Part shown: piece after piece, positions 1 to 4,981 of the stretch | Numbering within the stretch: the stretch's first letter is position 1 | How the letters are laid out: every line of letters starts with the position of its first letter | Source of the DNA: a virus | DNA length: 20,327 bases | Reading direction: 5' to 3' (one strand) | IMG/VR virus record: IMGVR_UViG_3300044830_000005 | Coordinates: 1 to 20,327 of that record | Notes under the pieces: model-generated | What the model saw: only the letters and a program-made list of their open reading frames with translations | What the model was told of the DNA's origin: nothing | The model's database searches: none | Made by a program: the position numbers and the translations under genes

Positions 1-84
1 CACAGTCTGTACAACCGCAGGAACCCCTTCCATTGGCGTTTTAAGGCGCTGACCGTCCTCACTGGTAAGGTTGTGTGGGTATGA
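1..84 (+). CDS. C-terminal end of an upstream gene (partial)
   Basis: Frame 1 is open from the first base to a TGA at 82-84 and encodes a 27-residue tail ending in TGKVVWV. The TGA overlaps the ATG at 81 of the next gene (ATGA), the same coupling used by later genes of this strand. That is the main reason to treat it as the end of a real gene that begins left of the window. Nothing in 27 residues allows a family assignment. Confidence 0.6.
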   Translation, partial: HSLYNRRNPFHWRFKALTVLTGKVVWV

Positions 85-329
85 GCGCCATTGATGAGGT
101 ACGCGCCCTACAGAGGGCGTACGATAGGGCTCTGCTAGTGATCGACGCTGTAGACGTTGACAAACTTACGCTCGTGGATCAGAACCTACGGCTGAAAGCT
201 TTCGCCAAGGACGTAGAGTTCCTGGCCCAGAACTACAACCTCCCCGAGATTGGGCTCGCATGCAGGAACCATGTAGAACTGTGCGACCATCTGAATGAAG
301 CCCTAGGCATGGTGAAGGAAGACCTGTGA
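81..329 (+). CDS. Small hypothetical protein, helical
   Basis: An 82-residue acidic protein, probably all alpha-helical (heptad-like Leu/Ile/Val pattern through residues 5-60), with two cysteines in its second half. I do not recognise a family. A GTG at 75 is also in frame, but ATG 81 is preferred because it overlaps the upstream stop as ATGA and lies about 10 nt after an AAGG motif. It ends in TGA at 327-329, overlapping the GTG of the next gene. It is probably a non-essential early-type phage gene in a rightward operon. Confidence 0.7.
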   Translation: MSAIDEVRALQRAYDRALLVIDAVDVDKLTLVDQNLRLKAFAKDVEFLAQNYNLPEIGLACRNHVELCDHLNEALGMVKEDL

Positions 330-577
330 GCCCCTGTAAATGCAAGTGGGATGGCGCTCTCGACGGACATAGGGTAAGATGCCGCGAGCATCAGCTAGAG
401 TACCTGGCTGAGAAGAACAAGCTGACACCTGAGCAGATAGCGCACCAGGGCTTCCAGACGGAAGCTATGATGTGGCTAATGGCGGGAAGCAATCACGTAG
501 AAGCTCACCTGGCGGTCCTGCGTGGAGGCTGGGAAGCTTACATTGCAGCAGGCGGAAGGACTTGGGGTAAACGATGA
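326..577 (+). CDS. Small hypothetical protein with N-terminal Cys/His cluster
   Basis: An 83-residue protein starting at GTG 326 (GTGA overlap with the preceding stop). The first 22 residues hold C4, C6, C19 and H22, spaced as in a small zinc-binding knuckle. The rest is probably helical, with a Trp/Met-rich stretch (MMWLMAG) and a Gly-rich basic end. The family is not recognised; metal binding is inferred from the Cys/His spacing only. The stop at 575-577 overlaps the next ATG at 574, so translation is coupled on both sides. Confidence 0.7.
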   Translation: MSPCKCKWDGALDGHRVRCREHQLEYLAEKNKLTPEQIAHQGFQTEAMMWLMAGSNHVEAHLAVLRGGWEAYIAAGGRTWGKR

Positions 578-792
578 CCACTGTATTAGAACGTCCGCAG
601 TTGCAGGACGTGGACACGACCGGTGACGATGGGATGCAACATTACTTCCCGAAACGTCTCCTGAACGACGCGATCATTTTCGGCACCCCAATCGCCGCTC
701 TGTGCGGTGACGTACGTATCCCATCCAAGAACCCTGACGGTCGTCCCGTGTGCCCCAAGTGCCACGAGATCTGGCTGACAAAGGAGAAGTAA
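574..792 (+). CDS. DUF3039-like zinc-ribbon protein
   Basis: A 72-residue protein. The C-terminal half has the pattern ALCG...PSKNPDGRPVCPKCHEI, with C44, C60 and C63. This resembles the actinobacterial DUF3039 family (a CG-x-W/R-x-PS-x-DP motif, then CPxCKEI); the assignment is from memory of the motif, not a search. It is probably a structural zinc site; the cellular role of the family is unknown to me. The start overlaps the preceding stop (ATGA) and the stop TAA directly abuts the ATG of the next gene. Confidence 0.75.
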   Translation: MTTVLERPQLQDVDTTGDDGMQHYFPKRLLNDAIIFGTPIAALCGDVRIPSKNPDGRPVCPKCHEIWLTKEK

Positions 793-1074
793 ATGGCTAT
801 CGCTACTATCTATCTTATCGTATTCCTTTTCTGCCTCATCCCCTACACGCGCATGCATTACCAAGTTTGGTGGGGACCGAACACGCAGAATAATGGATAC
901 GGCATAAAGGTTGACAGCATGGGCGCACACCTACTCAGTGCGCTCGCCGGGTTCGGCTACGCGCTGATCTGGCCCCTTACGATGCTCGGACTCTGGATCA
1001 TCCGCACGGCCTTTCATAATACCTACATGCCGCAGGACGTTGACCCTGAGACGGGTGTCAGTCTTGGCGAGTAA
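793..1074 (+). CDS. Small membrane protein, two hydrophobic segments
   Basis: A 93-residue protein. The N-terminus (IATIYLIVFLFCLIPY, residues 3-18) is a membrane segment or uncleaved signal anchor. A second hydrophobic region spans about residues 43-70 (LLSALAGFGYALIWPL, then MLGLWII). The loop between is polar with Trp and Asn, and the C-terminus is acidic. The ATG immediately follows the preceding TAA. No family is recognised; the composition suggests an inner-membrane protein, perhaps a host-takeover or exclusion factor, which is speculation. The last 35 nt overlap the longest possible reading of the next gene. Confidence 0.7.
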   Translation: MAIATIYLIVFLFCLIPYTRMHYQVWWGPNTQNNGYGIKVDSMGAHLLSALAGFGYALIWPLTMLGLWIIRTAFHNTYMPQDVDPETGVSLGE

Positions 1075-1411
1075 AGGCACTAGAATACTGTCCGTCACGA
1101 AAGATGATTGTGACTGGGAATATTTTCGTGTCGGGGGTGCAGGCGGGCAGCACCGTGACAAGACGAGCGCTGGCGTACGAGTCAGCCATGCACCATCAGG
1201 TGCGGTAGGGACAGCTACGGACAGTCGCTCGCAGCTAAAGAACCGCAAGGTTGCTTTTGTACGCATGACAGAGACAGTGAAGTTTAAGTTGTGGCTGGCG
1301 CGTGTCACCGCTAGTGGCCCAACCCCGGAAGAGCTTGTCGAGAAGGACATGAACCCGAAGAACATCCTCATTGAGGTACGTGTTGACGATAAATGGGCAC
1401 CACTGGTATGA
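1040..1411 (+). CDS. RF-1 domain (GGQ) peptide chain release factor-like protein
   Basis: Up to 123 residues if started at TTG 1040; GTG 1055 is an alternative, and a weak AGGA precedes TTG. The core matches the catalytic domain of class I release factors and ArfB/ICT1-type ribosome-rescue hydrolases: GGAGGQHRDK (GGQ at 35-37), VRVSHAPSG, and the RSQ-x3-NR-x3-A motif. In this family the GGQ glutamine places water for peptidyl-tRNA hydrolysis in the ribosome. Codon-recognition domains of RF1/RF2 are absent. The basic C-terminal tail that ArfB inserts in the mRNA channel is also not evident; the end is mixed-charge (IEVRVDDKWAPLV). It overlaps the upstream membrane gene and is the last gene before the tRNA-like element. 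Similar small RF-1-like genes are known in actinophages; their function is not established to my knowledge. Confidence 0.85.
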   Translation: MTLRRVSVLASKGTRILSVTKDDCDWEYFRVGGAGGQHRDKTSAGVRVSHAPSGAVGTATDSRSQLKNRKVAFVRMTETVKFKLWLARVTASGPTPEELVEKDMNPKNILIEVRVDDKWAPLV

Positions 1412-1421
1412 TGCACCTATG

Positions 1422-1513
1422 ACTAATGGGCGGGTATCCCAGCGGTCTTATAAGCCGTGGAGACAATAGGGTAGAGGGCCAGGTGGGTTCGAGTCCCACG
1501 CCGCCTACTAATG
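1422..1513 (+). repeat. Direct repeats ACTAATG bracketing the tRNA-like element
   Basis: ACTAATG occurs at 1422-1428 and again at 1507-1513, exactly at the two ends of the tRNA-like element. A second direct repeat, ATGCACCTA, lies outside it at 1411-1419 and 1530-1538. Nested short repeats could reflect insertion, duplication or slippage around the tRNA gene; chance cannot be excluded for 7-mers. Confidence 0.55.
1428..1507 (+). tRNA. Atypical tRNA-like element, possible tRNA-Ile(UAU), D-arm missing
   Basis: The T-arm is canonical: GTGGG at 1483-1487, loop TTCGAGT, CCCAC at 1495-1499. The acceptor pairs GGGCGG (1428-1433) with CCGCCT (1501-1506): five Watson-Crick pairs and one G-U, with a G-G mismatch at position 7-66 and A1507 as discriminator. 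The best anticodon arm is GCGGT/GCCGT around loop CTTATAA (1442-1458), giving U33, anticodon UAU and A37. Only seven bases (TATCCCA) lie between acceptor and anticodon stem, so no normal D-arm can form. The anticodon-to-T-arm segment is 24 nt with no clear long variable arm. CCA is not encoded. It may be a tRNA damaged by an internal deletion, an unusual D-arm-less tRNA, or a tRNA mimic. The anticodon call is tentative. Confidence 0.5.
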
Positions 1514-1584
1514 TATGCGAACGCAGACAATGCACCTAATGTATACGTTCGCATACATTACACAATGTAAGCGAACGTATACAT
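1511..1584 (+). promoter_or_regulatory. Array of three 20-bp palindromic operator-like boxes
   Basis: Box 1 is 1511-1530, box 2 is 1539-1558 (inverted) and box 3 is 1565-1584, with centres 28 and 26 bp apart. In a common orientation, box 2 reads ATGTATGCGAACGTATACAT and box 3 differs from it at one base. Box 1 shares the first 13 bases, then diverges. Each of boxes 2 and 3 is itself a near-perfect inverted repeat around CGAACG. The array fills the gap between the tRNA-like element and the AAGGAG Shine-Dalgarno (1593-1598) of the gene at 1604. It is therefore a good candidate operator, or iteron-like protein-binding array, controlling the 1604-2618 operon. The binding protein is not identifiable here. 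Confidence 0.75.
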
Positions 1585-1603
1585 CCATCCCCAAGGAGTA
1601 GTC

Positions 1604-1780
1604 ATGATCTTCCAGACACACCGCTACTACAGTGAGATCGACCAGAAAGAGTACATCCTCTCAGGTGGCCCAGGAGCCTACATCCTCACACAGGACAAGA
1701 AGAGGGACTTCCCCATCACCGATGACGCGGCGGCAGAGTTCATCACTCTAGCCAGCGAGATCGAGCATGACTGTGAATAA
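1604..1780 (+). CDS. Small hypothetical protein (58 aa)
   Basis: ATG 1604 has a strong AAGGAG five bases upstream and opens a 58-residue frame ending in TAA at 1778-1780. The protein begins MIFQTHRYYSEID and has a Gly-Pro turn near residue 21 (SGGPGAYIL) followed by an acidic C-terminal helix. It is the first gene after the palindrome array and overlaps the next ATG (1767) by 14 nt. The family is not recognised. Support comes from the ribosome site and the coupling. Confidence 0.7.
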   Translation: MIFQTHRYYSEIDQKEYILSGGPGAYILTQDKKRDFPITDDAAAEFITLASEIEHDCE

Positions 1781-2024
1781 CTACGGGCTGTACGCTGTCA
1801 TCACGCCAGGACCAGGAGAGAGGGAATGGAACTTCCACATCTACCGCGACAGCTACGGGCAGAGTGCCATCGAGGAAGACCGCATCTGGAAACAGACAGG
1901 CGTCAAGACCTACGGCACACACTACGCCACGCGCTTTCGGGCCGAGAACAGGGCGCGCAAGCGGATCGCCAAAATAGTTCACGCATATGACATGCTCGCA
2001 CGACAGGAGTCTACCGTTGTCTGA
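1767..2024 (+). CDS. Small basic hypothetical protein
   Basis: An 85-residue protein starting with ATG inside the end of the preceding gene. The N-terminal half is aromatic and beta-like (LYAVITPGPGEREWNFHIYRD). The C-terminal half is a basic helix (RFRAENRARKRIAKIVHAYD), which could bind nucleic acid, though no known motif is present. Its end overlaps the start of the DUF3307-like gene, whose Shine-Dalgarno lies within this coding sequence. Confidence 0.7.
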   Translation: MTVNNYGLYAVITPGPGEREWNFHIYRDSYGQSAIEEDRIWKQTGVKTYGTHYATRFRAENRARKRIAKIVHAYDMLARQESTVV

Positions 2025-2394
2025 GATGTTCGCACACGTAGCGGGAGACTACCTGATCCAATCCGACTGGATGGCCCAAGAGAAGACGAAACACTCCCTC
2101 CCGGCTGTGCTGCACGCAGCCTCATACGCAGCCTGTTTCCTGCCTGTAACCCGTTCCTGGAAAGCGCTAGCGGTGATTGGTGGCACGCACTTCGTGATCG
2201 ACAGGTTCCGTCTCGCCAAGCATATTGGTTGGGCGAAGAATCAGGTCGCACCCAAGGCGTACCGTCCACCACATACCCCCACGGGGTATAGTCCATCAAC
2301 ACCGGATTGGCTTGCGACGTGGCTGCTCATTATCGGTGATAACTGGGTGCATGTTGCTATAAACCGGCTCGCTATTAGAAAGTGGGGCAAGTGA
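2017..2394 (+). CDS. DUF3307-like membrane protein
   Basis: A 125-residue protein with the hallmarks I associate with DUF3307: an N-terminal HVAGDYLIQSDWMAQEK motif, then LHAASYAACF, and a later HFVIDRFRLAKHIGWAKN segment. Three hydrophobic stretches are visible (about residues 30-45, 50-62 and 98-113). The frame is open from an ATG at 1987, but TTG 2017 is chosen because AGGAG lies seven bases before it; ATG 2026 is the other option. The family is widespread in bacteria and phages, probably membrane-associated, with no firm function known to me. It is coupled to both neighbours by overlap. Confidence 0.8.
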   Translation: MSEMFAHVAGDYLIQSDWMAQEKTKHSLPAVLHAASYAACFLPVTRSWKALAVIGGTHFVIDRFRLAKHIGWAKNQVAPKAYRPPHTPTGYSPSTPDWLATWLLIIGDNWVHVAINRLAIRKWGK

Positions 2395-2618
2395 TTACAG
2401 TAACGGCAGAAGAATTGGCAAGCGCCAACACTGAAGAGAACACTCTGCGAAAGGTGGCGTTGATCATCGACAGTGTTGTTGCAAATCTAGACCAGGAAAT
2501 CGAAGTATCGGATCAACGTCTCGGTTTGCACATCCAGATTGGTGTGGATACGCTCAAGACTTTGCGTTCAACCATGTTCTCCATGTTTGGATACCGGGAG
2601 CCTGGCAACCTAAGCTGA
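2391..2618 (+). CDS. Small hypothetical protein
   Basis: A 75-residue protein, mostly helical and acidic at its N-terminal half, ending REPGNLS. GTG 2391 overlaps the preceding TGA as GTGA and is chosen for that reason; GTG 2382 adds three residues. No family is recognised. The stop lies 9 bp inside the 3' end of the oppositely oriented membrane gene, so the two transcripts converge and overlap. Confidence 0.65.
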   Translation: MITVTAEELASANTEENTLRKVALIIDSVVANLDQEIEVSDQRLGLHIQIGVDTLKTLRSTMFSMFGYREPGNLS

Positions 2619-3110
2619 CAAACCCTCTGTGCGTGCGTCAGCCAGTTTAGCTTCCGTGATCTGAGTGGCAACAGCCACCGCTTCCTGTACCACCCTCTCA
2701 GCTTTCGCGTCAAGATGGTTGTTGAGCAGCCCTGAGATCATGGGGACGGCGATAGCTACCAAGACGACGAATGTGTAGGCTGGCTGGCCAGGCGTAGCTG
2801 GACCCCAGTCCCAGGATACCGCCCAAACAACTAACGGTATCAAGGTTGACCATTGAATTGTGGCAGCCAGAGGCTTCCAATGTAACACGAAGATCTCGAT
2901 GACCTTCAACGAGCCAGCTACTAGGAAAATAACAGCCCATGTGTGCGCCGTGAAGATTGCTCCGGGGCCGTGGGCGAACACTACGGTAGTTGGCCTGTTG
3001 GCTGTGATGAGCAGAATCCCGCCGAGCCACAGCATCCAGCCCGCGAGCATTCCGATTCCACCAATGGTGACGGGACGTTCACGCCAAGCGCTTAAGAGAC
3101 CTGACTGCAT
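2610..3110 (-). CDS. Four-helix membrane protein, isolated reverse orientation
   Basis: A 166-residue protein with four predicted membrane segments, roughly residues 17-36, 54-74, 84-103 and 110-128. An Ala-rich amphipathic helix with alternating charge forms the C-terminus (about 130-160). It is the only leftward gene among rightward ones; its 3' end overlaps the 2391 gene by 9 bp, and its 5' end faces the 3223 operon across a 112-bp divergent gap. The Shine-Dalgarno before ATG 3110 is weak. No family is recognised. The layout of four helices plus a charged tail resembles the gene at 18328-18858, but I see no clear sequence match. A membrane or superinfection-exclusion role is possible but unproven. 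Confidence 0.7.
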   Translation of the reverse strand: MQSGLLSAWRERPVTIGGIGMLAGWMLWLGGILLITANRPTTVVFAHGPGAIFTAHTWAVIFLVAGSLKVIEIFVLHWKPLAATIQWSTLIPLVVWAVSWDWGPATPGQPAYTFVVLVAIAVPMISGLLNNHLDAKAERVVQEAVAVATQITEAKLADARTEGLSA

Positions 3111-3124
3111 GGACGTTGCTCAAT

Positions 3125-3155
3125 TCGATAGATGACCGGTTATGCTACCTATCGA
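3125..3155 (+). promoter_or_regulatory. Inverted repeat in the divergent gap, candidate operator
   Basis: TCGATAG (3125-3131) and CTATCGA (3149-3155) are perfect inverted arms 17 bp apart. Between them ATGACCGGTTAT is itself a near-palindrome (10 of 12 positions). The site sits between the divergent starts at 3110 and 3223, just upstream of the rightward -35 element, where a repressor or activator could act on both genes. Confidence 0.5.
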
Positions 3156-3166
3156 CATGCTCGCTA

Positions 3167-3195
3167 TAGAAAGAGCCGATATTACCTGATATAAT
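3167..3195 (+). promoter_or_regulatory. Sigma70-type promoter for the 3223-4390 operon
   Basis: A perfect TATAAT -10 lies at 3190-3195, with TAGAAA at 3167-3172 as the -35 (4 of 6 matches to TTGACA) and a 17-bp spacer. Transcription would start near 3202, leaving a short leader with a strong purine-rich ribosome site (GGAAAGGGGG, 3207-3216) before GTG 3223. It is one of the best-matching promoters I can see in the window. Confidence 0.7.
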
Positions 3196-3222
3196 GGCTT
3201 ACAAAAGGAAAGGGGGTGGACC

Positions 3223-3705
3223 GTGACCGCTGCAATAATGACAGGACGTGTCGTAAAGACGCATGGCACTATTACGTTGCTAAACGCGACGTATGAGATG
3301 ATCTCCCAGAAGGTTACCATGCAGAAGGCAGTACGCCTACTGTCGCTTGGTAAAGCTACCGTCGAGGAAGACGACGGGTCTGGGCGCATGCTCGGCCCGT
3401 GGCCATTCCCTAAGGTGCTTCGCCTAGTCAAGTTCGTGCAGATCGCATTCGACGTACTGAACGGTTCACCGCAGATCTCCAAGCAGGGCGTACTGAGACG
3501 TGACAACTACGAATGCGCTTACTGCGGCAAGGAAGCTAACACCGTTGACCACATTAACCCCAAGGATTACGGCGGCAAAACTTCCTGGATGAACCTAGTG
3601 GCGTGTTGTTTCAGGTGCAACCAGAACAAGCGTAACCGTACCCCTAGTGAAGCAGGTATGAAGCTCCGCAAGACTCCCTACGCCCCGAAAAGGAAGCTAC
3701 GATGA
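3223..3705 (+). CDS. HNH endonuclease
   Basis: A 160-residue protein. The C-terminal half is a clear HNH domain: ECAYCG (C98, C101), the VDHINPK core (D109, H110), N124 in WMNLV, and CCFRCNQNK, where C129 and C132 complete the zinc site. The N-terminal part (LLNATYEMISQKVTMQKAVRLL) matches the lead domain seen in HNH proteins of the 'NASYEPL...RAL' type. It would nick or cut DNA at a site not known here. It starts at GTG 3223 with a strong ribosome site and ends in TGA inside the ATG of the next gene. It may be a free-standing homing endonuclease, or a functional partner of the two downstream genes. Confidence 0.9.
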   Translation: MTAAIMTGRVVKTHGTITLLNATYEMISQKVTMQKAVRLLSLGKATVEEDDGSGRMLGPWPFPKVLRLVKFVQIAFDVLNGSPQISKQGVLRRDNYECAYCGKEANTVDHINPKDYGGKTSWMNLVACCFRCNQNKRNRTPSEAGMKLRKTPYAPKRKLR

Positions 3706-4211
3706 CAATTTCTACAACCCCAAAAGAGGGCGACTTCGGGGTTCTTCTCCTGAAGAAACGCAACTGGTTCAAGGAGACCGTTATATCGTTGGTCAGTTGG
3801 GGTACTCATTCCCCGGCCTATCACGCTGTCCTGGTAGTCAGGAACAGTAACGGCTTAGCGCTGGTTGAGGCCGAGCCAGGTGGGGCGATACTGTCACCTA
3901 TTGATAAGTATCAGGACATAGTGTGGTCCGATCTGGGACTCACTGACACGCAGCGTGCGGCTGTTAGTGCCGCTGGCCTATCCTATGTCGGCTACGAGTA
4001 TGGCTGGTACGCTGATGCCGCTATTGGCGTACACTCGGCCCTGCGTATCCCTATCCCGCAGTTCGTGTGGCGCTTGCTGTCTCGTGGTCATGTGATGGAA
4101 TGCGCCCAGCTTGTAGATGCCGCTGAGCTTAAAGCTGGCGTGCACCTGTTCAATGACGGTAGGCAGACCGGGCAGGTAAGTCCCGCATCTCTGTACGACC
4201 TGATCAAGTGA
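3702..4211 (+). CDS. Permuted NlpC/P60-type (YiiX/YebB-like) cysteine hydrolase
   Basis: A 169-residue protein with the order seen in circularly permuted papain-like NlpC/P60 proteins. It opens with a GDFGVLLL strand, then SPAYHAVLVV carrying the likely catalytic H41, then LVEAEPGGAI. The likely nucleophile C134 follows late, in VMECAQLVDAA. Known members act on amide or thioester bonds in peptides or lipids; the substrate here cannot be read from sequence. No signal peptide is evident. It is ATGA-coupled to the HNH gene and GTGA-coupled to the next gene. It is far from the lysis module, so a role in wall entry or host modification is more likely than lysis, as an inference. Confidence 0.7.
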   Translation: MTISTTPKEGDFGVLLLKKRNWFKETVISLVSWGTHSPAYHAVLVVRNSNGLALVEAEPGGAILSPIDKYQDIVWSDLGLTDTQRAAVSAAGLSYVGYEYGWYADAAIGVHSALRIPIPQFVWRLLSRGHVMECAQLVDAAELKAGVHLFNDGRQTGQVSPASLYDLIK

Positions 4212-4390
4212 TAGGCCCGCACGATTTAGTGATCAGCTACGGCGACTGCGAGTTCTTCGCGCAGTGCTCCTGTGGGTCAAGTTTCGGTACATGCCGACCA
4301 GATCAATCGCTTGACAGCTTCGGCCCCCACTGGGAGCGGCACGTATTGAGCGCCCACCGGGACTGTGATTGCTGGTCTTGCAAGCTATAG
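4208..4390 (+). CDS. Small Cys/His-rich zinc-finger-like protein
   Basis: A 60-residue protein starting at GTG 4208 (GTGA overlap). It has C20-x-C22-G and a distant H45-x4-H50 pair, a pattern typical of short phage C2H2-like zinc proteins. An extra CDCWSC cluster (C53, C55, C58) sits at the C-terminus. It ends 10 nt before a long inverted repeat. Metal binding is likely; DNA or RNA binding is only possible. It is the third and last gene of the cassette starting at 3223. Confidence 0.75.
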   Translation: MIGPHDLVISYGDCEFFAQCSCGSSFGTCRPDQSLDSFGPHWERHVLSAHRDCDCWSCKL

Positions 4391-4394
4391 GCAC

Positions 4395-4658
4395 TTAGCA
4401 AGAGACCCACTCGCCGTTAGTGATCCATCCGTGACATCCGCAATCAAGCAAATGGATGGATGGTACTACGGTGAGTGGGTCTCTTTGTGTTATGGTCCAA
4501 CCCTTATCAGGGTCGAGAGGCATGGTAGCCCAGAGGAACGGATCTTCAGGGTCGATGTCGTACCCAGCGTCAGACCAACGTACAGCCATATGAGAGCACT
4601 GGATTTCGAAGTGGTCTGCTACACGCTCAGACCAGCGCCAGCGAACTACGCTAGCCAC
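4395..4658 (-). CDS. Small hypothetical protein, possibly DUF6527-like
   Basis: An 87-residue protein starting at GTG 4658, within the end of the preceding leftward gene (13-nt overlap). Its C-terminal part, PSIHLLDCGCHGWITNGEW, resembles the 'PSI...C..HG(F/W)I.NG.W' signature I recall from DUF6527-type phage proteins; this is a weak match by eye. A competing rightward frame (4365-4721) covers the same DNA. It is rejected because it lacks coupling, a good ribosome site and any recognisable motif. The stop lies 5 bp past the stop of the opposing gene. Confidence 0.6.
   Translation of the reverse strand: MASVVRWRWSERVADHFEIQCSHMAVRWSDAGYDIDPEDPFLWATMPLDPDKGWTITQRDPLTVVPSIHLLDCGCHGWITNGEWVSC
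4400..4485 (+). terminator. Long inverted repeat, candidate terminator at the convergence point
   Basis: The arm 4400-4415 (AAGAGACCCACTCGCC) pairs with 4470-4485 over 16 bp with one G-U. Inside, ATCCATCC (4423-4430) pairs with GGATGGAT (about 4453-4460), giving a two-tier hairpin. It begins 10 nt after the last rightward stop and is followed by TGTGTT, a weak U-tract. It also lies inside the 3' coding end of the leftward 4395-4658 gene. It could terminate the rightward transcript, and perhaps act in both directions. Confidence 0.5.
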
Positions 4659-4981
4659 ACCGTGCCTGCACCAGTGCCAGTGACACCGACGTACAGGCCC
4701 CTGTTGGCGTTCACTTCGTAGCTGAACGAGTAGGTACCAGCACCGCCACCGACAGCCAGGACATCGCCTGTGTTGTCAGAGCCGTTGTAGAGGACGACCT
4801 GTGTGAATCCGGTGTATGCGAACCCTACTACACGCTGCGGTTGCTGTGGCACAACAATGCTGTGGTTGTTTGTGAGTGGCGCGTCGAACGGCTGACCCGT
4901 GAGAGGGCTCGTGGTGGTGCCTGTAAACCCTGCTGCACCGACTATTCCACTGCCCGTGAAGGCGACTGGCTGCACTTGCAT
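4646..4981 (-). CDS. Gly/Thr-rich beta-type protein, structural-like
   Basis: A 111-residue protein rich in Gly, Thr, Val and Ala with alternating beta-strand patterns (GSGIVGAAGFTGTTT, VVGFAYTGFTQVVLYNGSDN, YSFSYEVNANRGLYVGVTGTG). It has few charged residues and no cysteine. The composition resembles head-decoration, fibre-tip or carbohydrate-binding domains, but no family is recognised. AGGGAG precedes ATG 4981 at proper spacing. It is separated from the tail and lysis genes by about 14 kb of DNA-metabolism genes, unusual for a virion protein in this layout. Confidence 0.7.
   Translation of the reverse strand: MQVQPVAFTGSGIVGAAGFTGTTTSPLTGQPFDAPLTNNHSIVVPQQPQRVVGFAYTGFTQVVLYNGSDNTGDVLAVGGGAGTYSFSYEVNANRGLYVGVTGTGAGTVWLA

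Noticed and set aside
1428-1584. Phage attachment site (attP) at the tRNA-like element
   Set aside because: A tRNA fragment next to repeats can mark attP, but no integrase gene is in the window and the element is not a simple 3' tRNA end.
4365-4721. Rightward 118-codon frame across 4365-4721
   Set aside because: It overlaps two leftward genes with better ribosome sites, overlaps and motif support, and starts inside a coupled rightward gene without a convincing ribosome site.
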